Part shown: positions 1 to 7,686 of the stretch, in pieces
How positions within the stretch are numbered: the stretch's first letter is position 1
Layout of the letters: the number at the start of each line of letters is the position of its first letter
Assembly (NCBI RefSeq): GCF_900626145.1
Contig: NZ_LR130816.1
Location: 956,040-1,020,039, forward strand
Direction: 5' to 3'
Origin: Intestinimonas timonensis
GTDB taxonomy: Bacteria > Bacillota > Clostridia > Oscillospirales > Oscillospiraceae
Length of the DNA: 64,000 bases
Notes under the pieces: generated by a model
What the model was told of the DNA's origin: nothing
Database searches by the model: none
Seen by the model: the letters and a program-made list of their open reading frames with translations, nothing else
Translations under genes and position numbers: made by a program

Positions 1-318
1 CCAGTCCAGCCGCTTGCCCAGGCTGTCCACCAGGGTGAGCTCCAGGTCGGGCACCAGGATCTTGAGCACCATGCCGGGGAACCCGGCGCCGGTGCCCACG
101 TCGATGAGGCGCTTGCCCGCCAGGTCGGCGCACAGAGCCACCCCGGCGGAGTCGAGAAAGTGGAGGTCGGCCACTTGGTCGGGGTCGGTGATGGCGGTGA
201 GGTTCATCACCTTGTTCTGCTCCAGCAGCAGCTGGGCGTACCGCACCAGCCGGTCCACCGCCCCGGCGGGGGGCTCCAGTCCCAGGGCGGCCAGGCCCTG
301 TTCCAACCGTTCCTTCAT
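1..318 (-). CDS. rsmG: 16S rRNA (guanine527-N7)-methyltransferase RsmG, N-terminal part
   Basis: Partial gene: the first 106 codons are present and the rest runs off the left edge. The product methylates G527 of 16S rRNA with S-adenosylmethionine in the cytoplasm. Family signatures are visible in order: NLTAI near residue 41, HFLDS near 53, the SAM-binding glycine loop LIDVGTGAGFPG near 70-81, and DSLGKR near the cut end. The ATG at 318 lies two bases past the stop of the upstream membrane-protein gene, so the two are probably co-transcribed on the minus strand. rsmG close to noc/parA/parB is the usual origin-proximal neighbourhood in Firmicutes, although here several genes lie between them. 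Identity is secure; completeness cannot be judged. Confidence 0.93.
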   Translation of the reverse strand, partial: MKERLEQGLAALGLEPPAGAVDRLVRYAQLLLEQNKVMNLTAITDPDQVADLHFLDSAGVALCADLAGKRLIDVGTGAGFPGMVLKILVPDLELTLVDSLGKRLDW

Positions 319-319
319 G

Positions 320-664
320 TTAACCTCCAAAGTTCCGCAGCAGGGAGGGGATCCCCACGTACAGATTGATGAGCAGCAGAGCCACACAGGCGGCGGTGAG
401 GGCAACGCAGGCCGCCAGTCCGCCCCGTGCCCTGCCGCTGCGGTAGCGGAGCACCGTGGTGACGGCCAGACCCGCCAGGGCGGGGCAGAGCATCAGGGGC
501 CCCAGGCCGATGAGCACCCGGGCGGTGGCCAGGTAGTAGGTAAAGAGCACCGTGCAGATGACCACGTACACGATGGCCACCCAGGCCCAGGTCCGCTTGA
601 TGGGGGAGGCGGGGACGTAGGGCTCCTGCGGCTCCTCCGGGGGCAGGTCCTTGCGGTCGTCCAT
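320..664 (-). CDS. small membrane protein of unknown function
   Basis: 114 residues. A proline- and acid-rich N-terminus of about 20 residues is followed by three hydrophobic segments (about residues 26-45, 50-68 and 82-104), so an integral membrane protein with a short cytoplasmic tail is likely. No family signature is recognised. The ATG at 664 has a strong GGAGGAG ribosome site, and the gene begins two bases after the mscL stop and ends just before rsmG, which suggests one transcript. A role in envelope physiology is only a guess from the mscL neighbour. Confidence 0.7.
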   Translation of the reverse strand: MDDRKDLPPEEPQEPYVPASPIKRTWAWVAIVYVVICTVLFTYYLATARVLIGLGPLMLCPALAGLAVTTVLRYRSGRARGGLAACVALTAACVALLLINLYVGIPSLLRNFGG

Positions 665-666
665 GC

Positions 667-1089
667 TCAGTTCTCCTCCTTCTGTGCCTTGAGCAGATCA
701 CGGATCTCAGTGAGCAGCTTTTCCTCGTTGGAGGGTGCGGGGGGCGCCGCCGGAGACTCCTCCTTCTTCCGGTAGAGGCGGTTCATGGCCTTGACCAGGC
801 AGAAGATCACGAAGGCCATGATGAGGAAGTTGAGCACGGCGTTGATGAAGCTGCCCAGCAGGATCTCTCCGCCGCCGGGGACGGAGATGCTCAGGCCGGT
901 GAGGGCGTCATTTCCACCGGCGAAGATCCCCAGGATGGGGTTGAGGATGTCGTTTACCAGGGAGTCGGTGATGCCTTTGAAGGCGCCGCCGATGATGACG
1001 CCTACGGCCAGGTCCATCACGTTGCCCCGGGCAATGAATTTCCGGAACTCGGCCAGAAAGCCGCCGGTTTTTTCTTTGATGTGCTTCAA
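667..1089 (-). CDS. mscL: large-conductance mechanosensitive channel MscL
   Basis: 140 residues, the usual MscL length. The N-terminal motif [20 protein letters not shown] is the classic first helix and pore-lining TM1, followed by the variable periplasmic-side loop and TM2 (about residues 75-100), then a charged C-terminal helix ending in a [13 protein letters not shown] bundle segment. The channel opens on membrane tension and releases solutes during hypo-osmotic shock. The start is a TTG at 1089, seven bases after GGAGG; the first internal ATG (residue 25) would remove the essential N-terminal helix, so TTG is the sensible choice. Confidence 0.95.
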   Translation of the reverse strand: MKHIKEKTGGFLAEFRKFIARGNVMDLAVGVIIGGAFKGITDSLVNDILNPILGIFAGGNDALTGLSISVPGGGEILLGSFINAVLNFLIMAFVIFCLVKAMNRLYRKKEESPAAPPAPSNEEKLLTEIRDLLKAQKEEN

Positions 1090-1121
1090 AATGGGTCCTC
1101 CAGGTGATGATTATGGGAAAA

Positions 1122-2069
1122 TCAGGTGGTTTTTGCGGTGGGGATGGTCACCCGCAGGCTGGGATCGGCCACCCGGGCCAGTACGGTGGCCAGCTCCGCC
1201 CGGCTCAGGGTGCGCTCGGGGGCGAAGGCGCCGGTGCTGTCCACGCCGGTGAGGATACCCGCCCGATAGAGGGCCAGCACCTCCGGGTCGCTGGAGTCGG
1301 GCAGGATGTCCACCGTGTTGAGGGGGGTGAGGGCCGACTGGGGCAGGGCGGAGCACAGCCATTCGGCCAGATCCTGGCGGGCGGCGGGCTCCTCAAAGGA
1401 GGCCTCCATAGGCTGGCCGTCCACCATGCCGTGCTCCCGGGCGTACCACAGGGCGTCCCGGTACCACAGCCCTGAGGCGGGGGCGGGGAGGAAGGCGGAG
1501 AGCTCCCGGTTGAAGGCGGCGTAGTCGCTGCCGGGGTCGGCCACGAACTCCATGCGGGTGGGGCTGTCCTCCGCCGGAGCCAGGCCGCCGGTGAGCACGC
1601 TCACACCGTTGAGGGTAAGCACGGCGTCCGCCGGTCCGCCGGCGGGGGTGAGGGCGGCCCGCTCCTCGGCGGTGACGGTGAGATGCAGGTGGAGCCGCCG
1701 GGGACTCTCCTGGTCGTAGCGGTAGGTGAGGCCGCGGTCCAGATCGCAGGTGTTGAAGGTAAGCAGAGTGGCCCCGGATGGGGTGGACAGGGCGCCGGTG
1801 CCCCAGTTGTCGGGGGCGGCGGGCGGGTCCCCGGTGCCGCCGTGGGCCTGGTAGTGGAGCCGGACGGCCACCGTCATTACCTCGGCCAGGGTCACGGCGT
1901 TGTCGGGGGAGAAGGTGTCCTCCCCGGTGCCCTTGAGCAGGCCGCGGTCCACGCAGAGCTGGGCGGCGTCGGCATACCAGGCGTTCTCCGGCACGTCGGA
2001 GAAGGCGCCGGCAGGGAGGGCCAGCAGGGCGGTGAGGGCCAGGGACAGGGGCAAGAGACGGGTTTTCAT
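1122..2069 (-). CDS. secreted SLH-domain protein
   Basis: 315 residues. A signal peptide (residues 1-22, ending PAGAFS) is followed by an S-layer-homology repeat (FSDVPENAWYADAAQLCVDRG, then the TFSPDNAVTLAEV type of segment). A central region of about 140 residues carries no recognised fold, and a second and third SLH-like stretch is at about 200-300 (WYRDALWYAREHG; FAPERTLSRAELATVLARV). SLH domains bind pyruvylated secondary cell-wall polymers, so the protein is expected on the cell surface. ATG at 2069 with GAGAGGAAACACC upstream. It sits between mscL and the small gene behind serS. Function beyond wall attachment is unknown. Confidence 0.8.
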   Translation of the reverse strand: MKTRLLPLSLALTALLALPAGAFSDVPENAWYADAAQLCVDRGLLKGTGEDTFSPDNAVTLAEVMTVAVRLHYQAHGGTGDPPAAPDNWGTGALSTPSGATLLTFNTCDLDRGLTYRYDQESPRRLHLHLTVTAEERAALTPAGGPADAVLTLNGVSVLTGGLAPAEDSPTRMEFVADPGSDYAAFNRELSAFLPAPASGLWYRDALWYAREHGMVDGQPMEASFEEPAARQDLAEWLCSALPQSALTPLNTVDILPDSSDPEVLALYRAGILTGVDSTGAFAPERTLSRAELATVLARVADPSLRVTIPTAKTT

Positions 2070-2108
2070 GGTGTTTCCTCTCTTTTCATGTGCGGGCGGG
2101 GGAGGTGG

Positions 2109-2327
2109 TCATGGCTGAATGGACCAGCCCACATCCCCATGAAACAGGTTTTGCAGGTACTGCTGAAGCTCTGTGTCCGCCGGGTCATCCAGGCCGTAGC
2201 GCTGATTGAGGGCCCGGATGGTCCGCTCCTCCGATGTGGAGGTGAGCCAGGGGGCGGCGGAGAGCATGGCTGTGCTCACCGCCGCGGTGAGCGCCAGAGC
2301 CAGCAGGGCGGCGACGGGCCGTCTCAT
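2109..2327 (-). CDS. small secreted or membrane-anchored protein, coupled to serS
   Basis: 72 residues. The N-terminus is a signal-peptide-like or anchor helix (residues 5-26) and the remainder is a soluble tail containing EERTIRALNQRYGLDDPADT. Its ATG shares bases with the serS stop (ATGA, 2324-2327), which indicates translational coupling. No homologous family is recognised. It precedes the SLH-protein gene by about 40 bp, so it may travel with the envelope genes rather than with tRNA charging. Confidence 0.6.
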   Translation of the reverse strand: MRRPVAALLALALTAAVSTAMLSAAPWLTSTSEERTIRALNQRYGLDDPADTELQQYLQNLFHGDVGWSIQP

Positions 2328-3625
2328 TTCTTGGGCACCAGGACTTCCTTGCCGCCCATGTAGGGCTGAAGCACGGCGGGGATCTTCACGGTGCCGTCGG
2401 CCTGGAGGTTGTTCTCCAGGAAGGCGATGAGCATACGGGGGGGCGCCACCACGGTGTTGTTGAGGGTGTGGGGCAGGTAGGTGCCCTTCTCGCCCTTGAC
2501 GCGCATCTTCAGGCGGCGGGCCTGGGCGTCGCCCAGGTTGGAGCAGGAGCACACCTCAAAGTACTTCTGCTGGCGGGGAGACCAGGCCTCGATGTCACAG
2601 GACTTGACCTTCAGGTCGGCCAGGTCGCCGGAGCAGCATTCCAACTGGCGGACGGGGATGTCCATGGAGCGGAAGAGCTCCACGGAGTAGCGCCACATCT
2701 GCTCGTACCACTTCATGGAGTCCTCGGGCTTGCAGACCACCACCATCTCCTGCTTTTCGAACTGGTGGATGCGGTAGACGCCGCGCTCCTCGATGCCGTG
2801 GGCGCCCTTCTCCTTGCGGAAGCAGGGGGAGTAGGAGGTGAGGGTCTGGGGCAGGGACTCCTCGGGGATGATCTGGTCGATGAACTTGCCGATCATGGAG
2901 TGCTCGGAGGTGCCGATGAGGTAGAGGTCCTCGCCCTCAATCTTGTACATCATGGCGTCCATCTCGGTCTGGCTCATAACGCCCTCCACCACGTTGCCGT
3001 GGATCATGAAGGGGGGCACGCAGAAGGTGAAGCCCTTGTTGATCATAAAGTCACGGGCGTAGGCCAGCACGGCCTCGTGGAGCCGGGCGATGTCGCCCAT
3101 CAGATAGTAGAAGCCGTTGCCGGACACGCGGCCGGCGGCGTCCATGTCGATGCCGTTGAAGGACTCCATGATCTGGGTGTGGTAGGGGATCTCGAAGTCG
3201 GGCACCACGGGCTCACCGAAGCGCTGGACCTCCACGTTGCAGGAGTCGTCGGGGCCGATGGGCACGGAGGGGTCGATGATGTTGGGGATCTGGAGCATGA
3301 TGTGGCGGATCTGCTCGGCCAGCTCGGTCTCGCGGCCCTCCAGGTAGGCCAGACGGTCGGCGTCGGCCTTGACCTCAGCCTTGAGCTGCTCGGCCTCGGC
3401 CAGCTTGGAGGGGTCCTTCTTGGACTGACCCATGAGCACGCCCACCTGCTTGCTCTTGGCGTTGCGGGCGGTGCGCAGGTCCTGGGCCTCCTGGATGGTC
3501 TGACGGTTCTCGGCGTCCAGCTCCAGCACCTGGTCCACCAGGGGCAGCTTGGCGTCCTGGAACTTCTTCTTGATGTTTTCCTTTACGGCCTCGGGGTTCT
3601 CCCGGATAAACTTAATGTCCAGCAT
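2324..3625 (-). CDS. serS: seryl-tRNA synthetase
   Basis: 433 residues, normal for bacterial SerRS. The N-terminal helical arm (about residues 30-105) is the tRNA-binding coiled coil. The class II catalytic core follows, with motif 2 at about 265-285 (FRKEKGAHG...RIHQFEK) and motif 3 at about 385-405 (NNTVVAPPRMLIAFLENN). It charges tRNA-Ser with serine using ATP. ATG at 3625 with AAAGG upstream. No T-box motif was found in the 350-bp upstream region, so serine-tRNA-dependent attenuation is not evident. A small gene overlaps its stop. Confidence 0.97.
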   Translation of the reverse strand: MLDIKFIRENPEAVKENIKKKFQDAKLPLVDQVLELDAENRQTIQEAQDLRTARNAKSKQVGVLMGQSKKDPSKLAEAEQLKAEVKADADRLAYLEGRETELAEQIRHIMLQIPNIIDPSVPIGPDDSCNVEVQRFGEPVVPDFEIPYHTQIMESFNGIDMDAAGRVSGNGFYYLMGDIARLHEAVLAYARDFMINKGFTFCVPPFMIHGNVVEGVMSQTEMDAMMYKIEGEDLYLIGTSEHSMIGKFIDQIIPEESLPQTLTSYSPCFRKEKGAHGIEERGVYRIHQFEKQEMVVVCKPEDSMKWYEQMWRYSVELFRSMDIPVRQLECCSGDLADLKVKSCDIEAWSPRQQKYFEVCSCSNLGDAQARRLKMRVKGEKGTYLPHTLNNTVVAPPRMLIAFLENNLQADGTVKIPAVLQPYMGGKEVLVPKK

Positions 3626-3801
3626 GGCTGTTCAACCTTTCTTTTATATTGGTGGTATCGTATCGTTTTTTTGCAGTGGATTTCGGGGTCCCCGCAGGGA
3701 CATAAGCGAAGCGGTCCCTGTGGGGGGAGGAGGAAGAAGGAAACGGAATGGATGTCCGGCAGGTCGTGCCGGACGGAATGAAGTGTACTTTCTTCCGACG
3801 A

Positions 3802-3817
3802 TGTTTCACGTGAAACT
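3802..3817. promoter_or_regulatory. parS-like site 1 (outlying)
   Basis: Sixteen bases TGTTTCACGTGAAACT match the ParB-binding parS consensus TGTTNCACGTGAAACA except for the last base. It lies about 2.6 kb from the main parS cluster, between serS and the parB-linked membrane gene. Confidence 0.85.
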
Positions 3818-3895
3818 TCGTCGGGGCAAGCTGCGTATCCCTCGCTTCCGTGTGTACACGAAAGCTCGCTCACTCCGCTGCCCCTCCTCTCCCCA

Positions 3896-3920
3896 CGCGA
3901 CCCGCTTTGCTGGGCTCGCG
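3896..3920. repeat. small hairpin repeat, copy 1
   Basis: A 25-base hairpin (arms CGCGA.CCCGC / GC.GGGCTCGCG) with a short pyrimidine-rich upstream stretch. A related hairpin in the same orientation occurs at 14879-14909 with changed but still paired stem bases. Confidence 0.5.
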
Positions 3921-3977
3921 CGGGGGCCCCATATTGAGCGGAGTCCGCTGCGTTGGGTGCGCGGTACTGGCCTTTCC

Positions 3978-4553
3978 TCACATCACCGCGTCATAGATCT
4001 CCTGATAGCGGTCGGCAGGGGAGAAGCGGTCGGTGTCGGTGGTGGTCTCGGTGGGGAGGTATTCCTTCAGAGCGCTGCCCTGGGTGGTGTCCTCCATCTG
4101 GGCGATGAGGGTCCGGCACAGAGAGTACCGGCCACGGACATAGGCCTCGTCGATCTGCCAGAAGAGGTCCATGGCCTGGATGAGCTTTTCTTCCCGGACG
4201 GTCAGGTCATCCAGGGTGTCCTGCATCCCTTCCAGCTCCCGCTGAGTCTCCTCCAGCTGCTCCTCCAGGTCGGCCACCTGCTGCTTGAGGGTCTCGTTTT
4301 CCTCCTGGATGTCCTCCACCGACTGCATGGCGGACACCGACTGTCCCCGCAGGCCCTCAATGGTGGCGTCGCTGGTGCGGCGCTGCATGAAATAGCTCAG
4401 GGCCATGAGGAGGAAGGCGGCGGCAAAGAGGATCACCAGGTAGATGAGCACCGACTGCTGCTTGTTGCGGGGCGGCTTTTCGTGCTCCGCGTCGTGTTGG
4501 AGGGGAATGTTATCCTCCTCCTGAGAATGGTTTTGCTCCGGGGTTTGGCTCAC
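3978..4553 (-). CDS. membrane-anchored coiled-coil protein coupled to parB
   Basis: 191 residues. A hydrophilic N-terminal tail (1-31) is followed by one transmembrane helix (about 34-55), a long coiled coil (about 65-130, heptad-rich with EENETLKQQVADLEEQL) and a C-terminal globular part ending DRYQEIYDAVM. Its ATG overlaps the parB stop (4550-4553), so it is translated together with parB. No named family is recognised. The layout resembles a single-pass tether with an extracytoplasmic or cytoplasmic coiled coil; topology cannot be settled from sequence. A link to chromosome segregation or division is inferred only from the operon. Confidence 0.75.
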   Translation of the reverse strand: MSQTPEQNHSQEEDNIPLQHDAEHEKPPRNKQQSVLIYLVILFAAAFLLMALSYFMQRRTSDATIEGLRGQSVSAMQSVEDIQEENETLKQQVADLEEQLEETQRELEGMQDTLDDLTVREEKLIQAMDLFWQIDEAYVRGRYSLCRTLIAQMEDTTQGSALKEYLPTETTTDTDRFSPADRYQEIYDAVM

Positions 4554-5449
4554 AGGCCGGAACCTCCTTTCACGGACTGTTCCAGCTTGTCCAGCAGCTC
4601 GGTCAGGTCCTCGTCGTTGTAGAATTCAAACTCCACCTTGCCCTTTTTGGGGCCCTTGGTGATGGAGACCTTCCGGCCCCAGCGCTGGGACAGCTCCTTG
4701 GCGGCGGCGTCCCGGTAGAGCTTCATGGGGTCGGCGGCCTTGGCGGCGGTCTCCTCGGCGTCGGAGCCGGCCTGGGCCAGGCGCTTGGCCATGGCCTCGG
4801 TCTGCCGGACGGACAGCCCCTCCTGGACCACCTTCTGGGCCAGCTTCTTCTGCAAGGTGCTGTCGGGTACCGTCAGCAGGGCCCGGCCGTGACCGGCGGA
4901 GAGCTTGCCCTCCTCCAGCAGGGCCCGGATGGCGTCGGGCAGGGCCAGCAGCCGCAGGGCGTTGGCCACGGCGGGACGGGACTTGCCCACCTGCTGGGCG
5001 GCCTCCTCCTGGGTGAGGCCGTACTCCTGGACCAGGGCCTGGTAGCCCAGGGCCTCTTCCATGGGGTTCAGGTCCTCCCGCTGGAGGTTTTCAATCAGGC
5101 CCAGCTCCATGACCTTCCGGTCGTCGGCCTCGATGATGACGGCGGGCACCTCTGAGAGGCCCGCCAGCTTGGCCGCCCGCCAGCGGCGCTCTCCGGCGAT
5201 GATCTGGTAGTAGCCGGAGCCCAGCCGCCGGACGGTGAGGGGCTGGATGATGCCGTGGGTGCGGATGGACTCGGCCAGGTCGGCCAGCGTCTCCGGGTCA
5301 AAGCGTTTCCGGGGCTGCTTCAGACCCGGTTCCACCTGGGCGATGGGGAGGGAGACGGAGCCGCCTTCCTGGTTCTGAAGGGCGGCATCCCCCAGCAGGG
5401 CGCCCAGGCCCTTGCCCAGACCCTTGCCCAGGCCGCGTTCTGATGCCAT
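4550..5449 (-). CDS. parB: chromosome-partitioning protein ParB (Spo0J)
   Basis: 299 residues. The N-terminus carries a duplicated GLGKG motif (GLGKGLGKGLGALLG), the region that stimulates ParA ATPase. The CTP-binding ParB/Srx domain has GERRWRAAKLAGL at about residues 83-95 and ENLQREDLNPMEEA at about 118-131. A helix-turn-helix follows (LTQEEAAQQVGKSRPAVANALRLL), then a C-terminal dimerisation segment. ParB binds parS, loads CTP and spreads as a clamp to organise the origin. ATG at 5449 with AAAGGAGTGATCCT. It lies 40 bp downstream of parA in one operon, with parS sites nearby. Confidence 0.97.
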   Translation of the reverse strand: MASERGLGKGLGKGLGALLGDAALQNQEGGSVSLPIAQVEPGLKQPRKRFDPETLADLAESIRTHGIIQPLTVRRLGSGYYQIIAGERRWRAAKLAGLSEVPAVIIEADDRKVMELGLIENLQREDLNPMEEALGYQALVQEYGLTQEEAAQQVGKSRPAVANALRLLALPDAIRALLEEGKLSAGHGRALLTVPDSTLQKKLAQKVVQEGLSVRQTEAMAKRLAQAGSDAEETAAKAADPMKLYRDAAAKELSQRWGRKVSITKGPKKGKVEFEFYNDEDLTELLDKLEQSVKGGSGL

Positions 5450-5489
5450 AGGATCACTCCTTTATGCTGATATTACGAAGGGGACAGGC

Positions 5490-6260
5490 TCAGCCCACCG
5501 GGGCGGCGCTCTTTTCCAGCAGCTCGCCGGCCAGGGCGCGGTAGGCCTCGGAGCCCCGGGACAGGTTGTCGTAGGCGGTCACCGGCTTGCCGTGGCTGGG
5601 GGCCTCGGAGAGCCGCACGTTCCGGGGGATGACGGTGGCGTACACCTTGCCCGGGAAGTGGCGCTTGACCTCCTCGGCCACCTGCATGGACAGGTTGGTG
5701 CGTCCATCGTACATGGTGAGGACCACGCCCTCCAGATCAATGCCCTGGTTGAGGGACCGCTTGACGATGCGGATGGTGGAGAGGAGGTCGCTCAGGCCCT
5801 CCAGGGCGTAATACTCGCACTGGACAGGGACCATGACGGTGTCGGCGGCGCACAGGGCGTTGAGGGTAAGCAGCTCCAGAGAGGGGGGGCAGTCGATGAA
5901 GATATAATCGTACTCCTCCCGGAAGGGCTCCAGAGCGTTTTTCAGCAGGTACTCCCGGTGGTCAATGCCGATCATCTCCACGGTGGCGCCGGCCAGAGCC
6001 TTGTTGGCGGGGATCACGTCGGCCCACTGGGTGGGGACGATGGCCTTCCGGCAGTCGGCGCCGTCGATGAGAACGTCGTAGATGGAGGGGGACGCGGTGG
6101 TCTTGTCCACTCCAAAGCCGGAGGTGGTGTTGGCCTGGGGGTCGAAGTCGCAGATGAGGACCCGCTGGCCCAGCTCCTTCAGGGCGGCGGCCAGGTTGAC
6201 ACAGGTGGTGGTCTTACCCACACCGCCCTTTTGGTTGACAATGGCAATGGTTTTTCCCAT
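5490..6260 (-). CDS. parA: chromosome-partitioning ATPase ParA (Soj)
   Basis: 256 residues. Deviant Walker A motif KGGVGKTTT at about residues 10-18, switch motif FDPQANTT near 40, Walker B-like YIFIDCPPSLELLT near 120. It is a MinD/ParA-type ATPase that dimerises on DNA with ATP and is released by ParB, moving or licensing origins. The ATG at 6260 (MGKTIAIVNQKGG) has a GAGGTG ribosome site and fits the family start; longer in-frame starts upstream run through the intergenic DNA and are unlikely. Operon order is noc, parA, parB. Confidence 0.97.
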   Translation of the reverse strand: MGKTIAIVNQKGGVGKTTTCVNLAAALKELGQRVLICDFDPQANTTSGFGVDKTTASPSIYDVLIDGADCRKAIVPTQWADVIPANKALAGATVEMIGIDHREYLLKNALEPFREEYDYIFIDCPPSLELLTLNALCAADTVMVPVQCEYYALEGLSDLLSTIRIVKRSLNQGIDLEGVVLTMYDGRTNLSMQVAEEVKRHFPGKVYATVIPRNVRLSEAPSHGKPVTAYDNLSRGSEAYRALAGELLEKSAAPVG

Positions 6261-6412
6261 GGGACACCTCGGTTTCTTGTTCCTTCTGGGATTGTCTGCC
6301 CACAGCCCAATCATGGCATCATGGCGGCAAACAGGAACACATACTTGCATGATTCTCGTGTCAGCATCCCTTATTATAATGCCCTCTGAGCGGTAATTCA
6401 ACAGGGAATCCG

Positions 6413-6428
6413 TGTTTCACGTGAAACA
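6413..6428. promoter_or_regulatory. parS site 2
   Basis: Perfect palindrome TGTTTCACGTGAAACA in the parA upstream region, 150 bp before the parA start. Confidence 0.95.
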
Positions 6429-6469
6429 AATGACCGCAGACGGCGGAAAAAAGGGCAAAAAAACCAGGA

Positions 6470-6485
6470 TGTTTCACGTGAAACA
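6470..6485. promoter_or_regulatory. parS site 3
   Basis: Perfect TGTTTCACGTGAAACA; it extends into a longer dyad (AGGA...TCCT flanks). Confidence 0.95.
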
Positions 6486-6542
6486 TCCTGTTGAAAAGAA
6501 GGCGCCTGGGAAAAATGGGAAGGAGAGGGTCCAACGGGGGAC

Positions 6543-6558
6543 CGTTTCACGTGAAACA
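6543..6558. promoter_or_regulatory. parS site 4
   Basis: CGTTTCACGTGAAACA, one mismatch at the first base from the consensus. Confidence 0.9.
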
Positions 6559-6579
6559 GCGGCGAAGCGCCGGAGGATG

Positions 6580-6595
6580 TGTTTCACGTGAAACA
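6580..6595. promoter_or_regulatory. parS site 5
   Basis: Perfect TGTTTCACGTGAAACA, ending two bases before the noc stop codon region. Confidence 0.95.
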
Positions 6596-6597
6596 AG

Positions 6598-7395
6598 TCA
6601 CTTGGGAATGCGGATGGTGAGAAGGACCGCGTCGTCGGTGTCCTGGCGGTCGTACTGGGCCGGAATGCCCGCCCCCTGCATCACCTTCATGGCCCGGCTC
6701 ACCGTATTGAGGAAGAGCCGCACGTCCCGGATGAGGTAGGTGGGCTTCCGCTTGGGGGGCGCCGGGTGGAGGAGGGACTCGATGTAGGCCTCGGTCTGGG
6801 CCACCGTCAGTCCGCCTGCGATGATGTGGTCCAGGGCGGCGGCGCGCTCGTCGTCGCCCTCCAGCCGCAGCAGGGCACGGGCGTGGCGCTCGGTGAGCCC
6901 GGCGGCCCGAAGCTTCTCCAATAGCGCCGGAGAGAGCTTTAAGAGCCGCAGCTTGTTGGCCACCGCCGACTGGGACTTGCCGATGCGGCGGGCGGCCTCC
7001 TCCTGGGACAGGTGGTAGGTGCGGATGAGCTTGTCCAACGCCTGGGCCTCCTCCCAGAAGTCCAGGTCCCGGCGCTGGAGGTTTTCCACCAGAGCCAGCA
7101 GGGAGGAGGCGGTGTCATCCACCTCCACCACAATGCAGGGCACCTCACGGAGCCCGGCCAGCTTGGCGGCCCGGAGCCGCCGCTCCCCCGACACCAGTAC
7201 AAAGCCGCCGGCGGCGCGGCGGACGGACAGGGGCTGGAGAATGCCGTGGACCTTGATGCTCTCGGCCAGCTCCTCCAGGCCCTCGGGGGCAAAATACTGC
7301 CGGGGCTGGTCTGGATTGGGCTGCAGGGATTCCACTGGCAGCCACAGCACCCGTCCCGACTCAAAAAGACCCTCTCGCCTGCGAAAGAGCGCCAT
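6598..7395 (-). CDS. noc: nucleoid occlusion protein Noc (ParB paralogue)
   Basis: 265 residues. A ParB/Srx domain with SGERRLRAAKLAGLREVPC at about residues 63-81, ENLQRRDLDFWEEA near 105, an HTH (LSQEEAARRIGKSQSAVANKLRLL) and a helical C-terminus. Noc binds its own DNA sites and the membrane and blocks FtsZ assembly over the chromosome. It lacks the GLGKG ParA-stimulating motif seen in the downstream parB, consistent with Noc. The short basic N-terminus MALFRRREGLFESGR may serve as the membrane-binding helix. ATG at 7395 with AAGGAGGTGG. Distinguishing Noc from a second ParB rests on gene order and the N-terminus. Confidence 0.88.
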   Translation of the reverse strand: MALFRRREGLFESGRVLWLPVESLQPNPDQPRQYFAPEGLEELAESIKVHGILQPLSVRRAAGGFVLVSGERRLRAAKLAGLREVPCIVVEVDDTASSLLALVENLQRRDLDFWEEAQALDKLIRTYHLSQEEAARRIGKSQSAVANKLRLLKLSPALLEKLRAAGLTERHARALLRLEGDDERAAALDHIIAGGLTVAQTEAYIESLLHPAPPKRKPTYLIRDVRLFLNTVSRAMKVMQGAGIPAQYDRQDTDDAVLLTIRIPK

Positions 7396-7511
7396 CGCCG
7401 CTCCACCTCCTTCGTACCACCCATATTTTACCATGTTCTGGAGAGAAGGAAGGGGAAGGCCGTCGAAGGGGAAAAATTTTGCGGAAGAATGGGTTTGGGG
7501 GAAAAAGAAAA

Positions 7512-7540
7512 TTGCAAAAAACCGATCGGTATGATATGAT
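7512..7540 (+). promoter_or_regulatory. sigma-A promoter with embedded palindrome
   Basis: -35 TTGCAA (7512-7517), 17-bp spacer, -10 TATGAT (7535-7540), upstream of the hemerythrin gene. The spacer contains the perfect palindrome ACCGATCGGT (7521-7530), a plausible repressor site. The transcript would have a leader of about 140 nt with a GC stem around 7580-7615. Confidence 0.7.
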
Positions 7541-7686
7541 AATAAAAACTATTATTAAAAAGAGCGAGCGTGAAAAAATTGGGTCTCCGCCGCGATAAAA
7601 CGGCGGGCGGGGACGTTAAAACAAAAAAAAGAAAAAGCGCTGGGGGAGGGCAGACCGAGCCCATAGGAAAGGGGGACACGTGATCA

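Larger units (their letters stand above)
3626..3977. other. serS upstream region with a parS site and hairpins
   Basis: 352 bp without a gene. It contains one parS-like site (3802-3817), a perfect 8-bp-arm hairpin at 3754-3774, a second stem around 3690-3720 (arms CAGGGAC / GTCCCTG), and a hairpin repeat at 3896-3920 that recurs near 14879. Nothing coding is convincing here. It presumably holds the serS promoter, but no clear -35/-10 pair could be assigned on the minus strand. Confidence 0.6.

Noticed and set aside
2468..3781. Long plus-strand frame opposite serS
   Set aside because: It is the GC-rich mirror of serS with runs of leucine, valine and histidine; no homology, no ribosome site.
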